A stretch of 31,775 nt of DNA from Zygnema cylindricum (taxonomy: Eukaryota; Streptophyta; Zygnematophyceae; Zygnematales; Zygnemataceae): assembly GCA_037447655.1 (NCBI GenBank), contig JBBHKE010000525.1, forward strand, positions 73,938 to 105,712. The letters run 5' to 3'. The translations under genes were made by a program, and so were the position numbers. The notes beneath the pieces were generated by a model. That model was given only the letters and a program-made list of their open reading frames with translations. It did no database searches and was not told the origin of the DNA. Of this stretch, positions 31,652-31,775 are shown one piece after another (position 1 is the first letter of the stretch; every line of letters begins with the position of its first letter).

Positions 31652-31775
31652 AGGGTTTTTTAGGGTTTTTTAGGGTTTTTTTAGGGTTTTTTTAGGGTTT
31701 TTTAGGGTTTTTTAGGGTTTTTTAGGGTTTTTTAGGGTTTTTTAGGGTTTTTTAGGGTTTTTTAGGGTTTTTTAG
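31652..31775 (+). repeat. Telomeric repeat (TTTTTTAGGG)n
   Basis: About 12 units of AGGGTTTTTT, two of them with seven T, run to the last base with the G-rich strand pointing outward, as at a chromosome's right end. The unit differs from the plant TTTAGGG, the Chlamydomonas TTTTAGGG and the animal TTAGGG types. From memory, T6AGGG is known from Cestrum (Solanaceae). An internal telomere-like tract cut by the window edge cannot be excluded. Confidence 0.9.

Overview
The window is nuclear DNA from a photosynthetic eukaryote, most likely a unicellular alga. Its genes have many short exons with GT-AG introns and CT-rich 3' splice sites, two genes carry plastid-type leader sequences, and one encodes an LCIB-family (theta-type) carbonic anhydrase, a protein of algal CO2-concentrating mechanisms. 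The right end is about 12 copies of a telomere-type repeat with unit TTTTTTAGGG, G-rich strand running outward, so the window probably ends at a chromosome tip. I cannot fix the lineage.

Layout, left to right. 1-3.5 kb: the 5' part (three exons, minus strand) of a gene whose leader and membrane-segment exon resemble those of the complete LCIB-like gene. It appears to run off the left edge. 3.5-7.9 kb: no convincing gene, but an inverted pair of hAT-type MITEs (4963-5440, 5516-5978). 7.9-12.5 kb: the complete ten-exon, 420-residue LCIB-like gene on the minus strand, reconstructed with all splice phases consistent. 12.5-18.3 kb: repeat-rich, holding inverted interspersed repeats, a long foldback palindrome, a hairpin-forming minisatellite, a T/G-rich minisatellite and one isolated terminal-exon candidate. 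18.3-20.3 kb: a dead LINE-type reverse transcriptase relic on the plus strand. 20.5-21.2 kb: two phase-compatible exon candidates on the plus strand. 22.3-28.4 kb: a 15-exon minus-strand gene for a 552-residue coiled-coil protein I do not recognise. 28.5-31.65 kb: a subtelomeric stretch with two more hAT MITEs, short palindromic arrays, a repeat shared with 16.5 kb, then the telomere repeat.

The two LCIB-like genes form a head-to-tail tandem and probably act together on plastid CO2/bicarbonate. The other genes show no functional link to them. No tRNA, rRNA or CRISPR was seen. Exon coordinates were derived by hand from splice sites and phase, so single-base shifts at ambiguous junctions are possible.
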